A DNA stretch of 64,000 nt, taken from contig CAMBDW010000005.1 in NCBI GenBank assembly GCA_945865535.1, forward strand, positions 1-64,000, in the 5' to 3' direction. The notes beneath the pieces were generated by a model, which was given only the letters and a program-made list of their open reading frames with translations, searched no databases and had not been told where the DNA came from. Origin of the DNA: Chryseobacterium gleum (GTDB lineage Bacteria > Bacteroidota > Bacteroidia > Flavobacteriales > BACL11). The translations under genes and the position numbers were made by a program. Shown piece after piece: positions 63,112-64,000 of this stretch (its first letter is position 1; each line of letters begins with the position of its first letter).

Positions 63112-64000
63112 ATGATAAAAAAAATAGCTACTTTAATACTAATAGCTTCCACTTCTATTAATGCTCAAGAAAGATGCGGAACTGAAGCAATTACCAAGCG
63201 TAGGATGGAAATTTATCCTGAGTACCGAATTGCAAGAGAAAAAGTAAATGTTCAAACTGAACAAAGGATTGGAAATCACCCTAATTATAGTGAAAAAACA
63301 ATTATCACTATTCCAGTTGTAGTACATGTGGTTTGGAATACAAGTGCTCAAAACATCTCTGATGCCCAAATACAATCCCAAATAGATGTACTAAATAAAG
63401 ATTATAGAAGAACAAATATTGATGTAATAAACACCCCTAGTGTTTGGCAAGCCATAGCTGCAGATTGTGAAATTGAATTTTGTCTTGCTACAACTGATCC
63501 AAACGGACAGCCAACAACAGGAATTACCCGAACCCAAACTACTCATGGCCCTTTTGGAATGGAAAGCGATATACATACTTCTTCTTTGGGTGGTAAAGAT
63601 GACTGGCCAAATGATGATTATTTAAATATTTGGGTGTGTAATATTAGTAGCGGGCTTTTAGGTTATGCAACTCCACCGAGCAATTGGATTGGAGATGGTG
63701 ATGGGCTTGTAATTGGATACAAATATTTTGGAACAACTGGGACGCTTTCACCTCCATTTAATAAAGGAAGAACTGCCACGCATGAATTAGGCCACTGGCT
63801 CAATTTAGATCATCTTTGGGGAGCTTGGGGGAGTTGTGGTAACGATCAAGTTAGTGATACTCCTAAACAAGAAACAGAAAATTATTCATGTCCTGGATTT
63901 CCTTTAAATATAAATGCTTGCAGCACAACAAATGCGAATGGCGATATGTTTATGAATTACATGGATTACACCAATGATGCTTGTATGAATCTATTCACTG
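63112..64000 (+). CDS. Secreted M43 (pappalysin-like) metalloprotease, 3' end beyond the window
   Basis: Open frame from ATG 63112 to the window end (296 codons seen, no stop). A signal peptide (residues 1-18, cleavage near INA-QE) is followed by a propeptide-like part. VVVHVVWN (70-76) and ISDAQIQSQIDVLNKDYRR (82-100) are the family opening, and the zinc motif is HELGHWLNLDH (224-234, HExxHxxxxxH). The Met-turn follows in MFMNYMDY (279-286). Cysteines C243, C260 and C270 suggest disulfides. The family is peptidase M43 and extracellular. In Bacteroidota such proteases often carry a C-terminal type IX sorting domain, which would lie beyond the window. The gene faces the divergent rplU promoter. 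Confidence 0.93.
   Translation, partial: MIKKIATLILIASTSINAQERCGTEAITKRRMEIYPEYRIAREKVNVQTEQRIGNHPNYSEKTIITIPVVVHVVWNTSAQNISDAQIQSQIDVLNKDYRRTNIDVINTPSVWQAIAADCEIEFCLATTDPNGQPTTGITRTQTTHGPFGMESDIHTSSLGGKDDWPNDDYLNIWVCNISSGLLGYATPPSNWIGDGDGLVIGYKYFGTTGTLSPPFNKGRTATHELGHWLNLDHLWGAWGSCGNDQVSDTPKQETENYSCPGFPLNINACSTTNANGDMFMNYMDYTNDACMNLFT

Overview
The window is a stretch of a low-GC Bacteroidota chromosome, most likely Flavobacteriales, and probably a Cryomorphaceae/Crocinitomicaceae-like lineage. That placement rests on the type IX secretion/gliding genes gldKLMN preceded by a porP/sprF gene, on gldB and gldC beside nadE, on FtsZ and MraY of the Bacteroidota form, and on promoters matching the TTG-N19-TAnnTTTG pattern of the phylum. 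No tRNA, rRNA, insertion sequence, prophage or CRISPR array is visible, and no gene-free stretch exceeds about 230 bases.

Region 1 (1-12.9 kb, all minus strand): one long surface-polysaccharide operon. In transcription order it holds a Wzz-like chain-length protein, UDP-glucose dehydrogenase, a MurJ-like flippase, a Wzy-type polymerase, two poorly known proteins (glycosyltransferase-like and FemAB/GNAT-like), a GT2 transferase, a PglC-like initiating phosphoglycosyl transferase, a PglE-like aminotransferase, a PglF/CapD-like 4,6-dehydratase, GpsA and a Wzx-like flippase. The last gene carries an in-frame TGA with coding-like sequence after it.

Region 2 (13.0-18.7 kb, minus): the type IX secretion core porP-gldK-gldL-gldM-gldN, ended by a strong terminator. 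Upstream (18.8-22.3 kb, minus) are an arginase-fold protein with a degraded metal site and topA.

Region 3 (22.4-28.7 kb, plus): miaB, a sigma-54 activator without a sensor domain, lptE, a small TPR-like protein, secG, then groES-groEL. A sigma-54-type -24/-12 element lies just upstream of groES, and TGTC/GACA half-sites lie upstream of both groES and miaB. This suggests an activator-chaperonin circuit, the most interesting hypothesis in the window.

Region 4 (28.7-43.9 kb, minus): a nearly complete dcw cell-wall and division cluster, mraZ-rsmH-ftsL-ftsI-murE-mraY-murD-ftsW-murG-murC-ftsQ-ftsA-ftsZ. Most genes are joined by TAATG or ATGA overlaps, and 10-bp-phased GTGGGG repeats (MraZ boxes) precede mraZ.

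Region 5 (44.0-62.9 kb, both strands): housekeeping and envelope genes. These are an alpha/beta hydrolase, ysxC, gldC-gldB, nadE, lnt, pssA, purS, lptB-tatC-kdsD (one minus-strand run), recQ, an FMN-reductase-like protein, an M20 amidohydrolase, an MBL-fold hydrolase, the serS-TPR-DUF4286-MFS operon, and rplU-rpmA. The window ends inside a secreted M43 (pappalysin-like) metalloprotease, a plausible type IX cargo.
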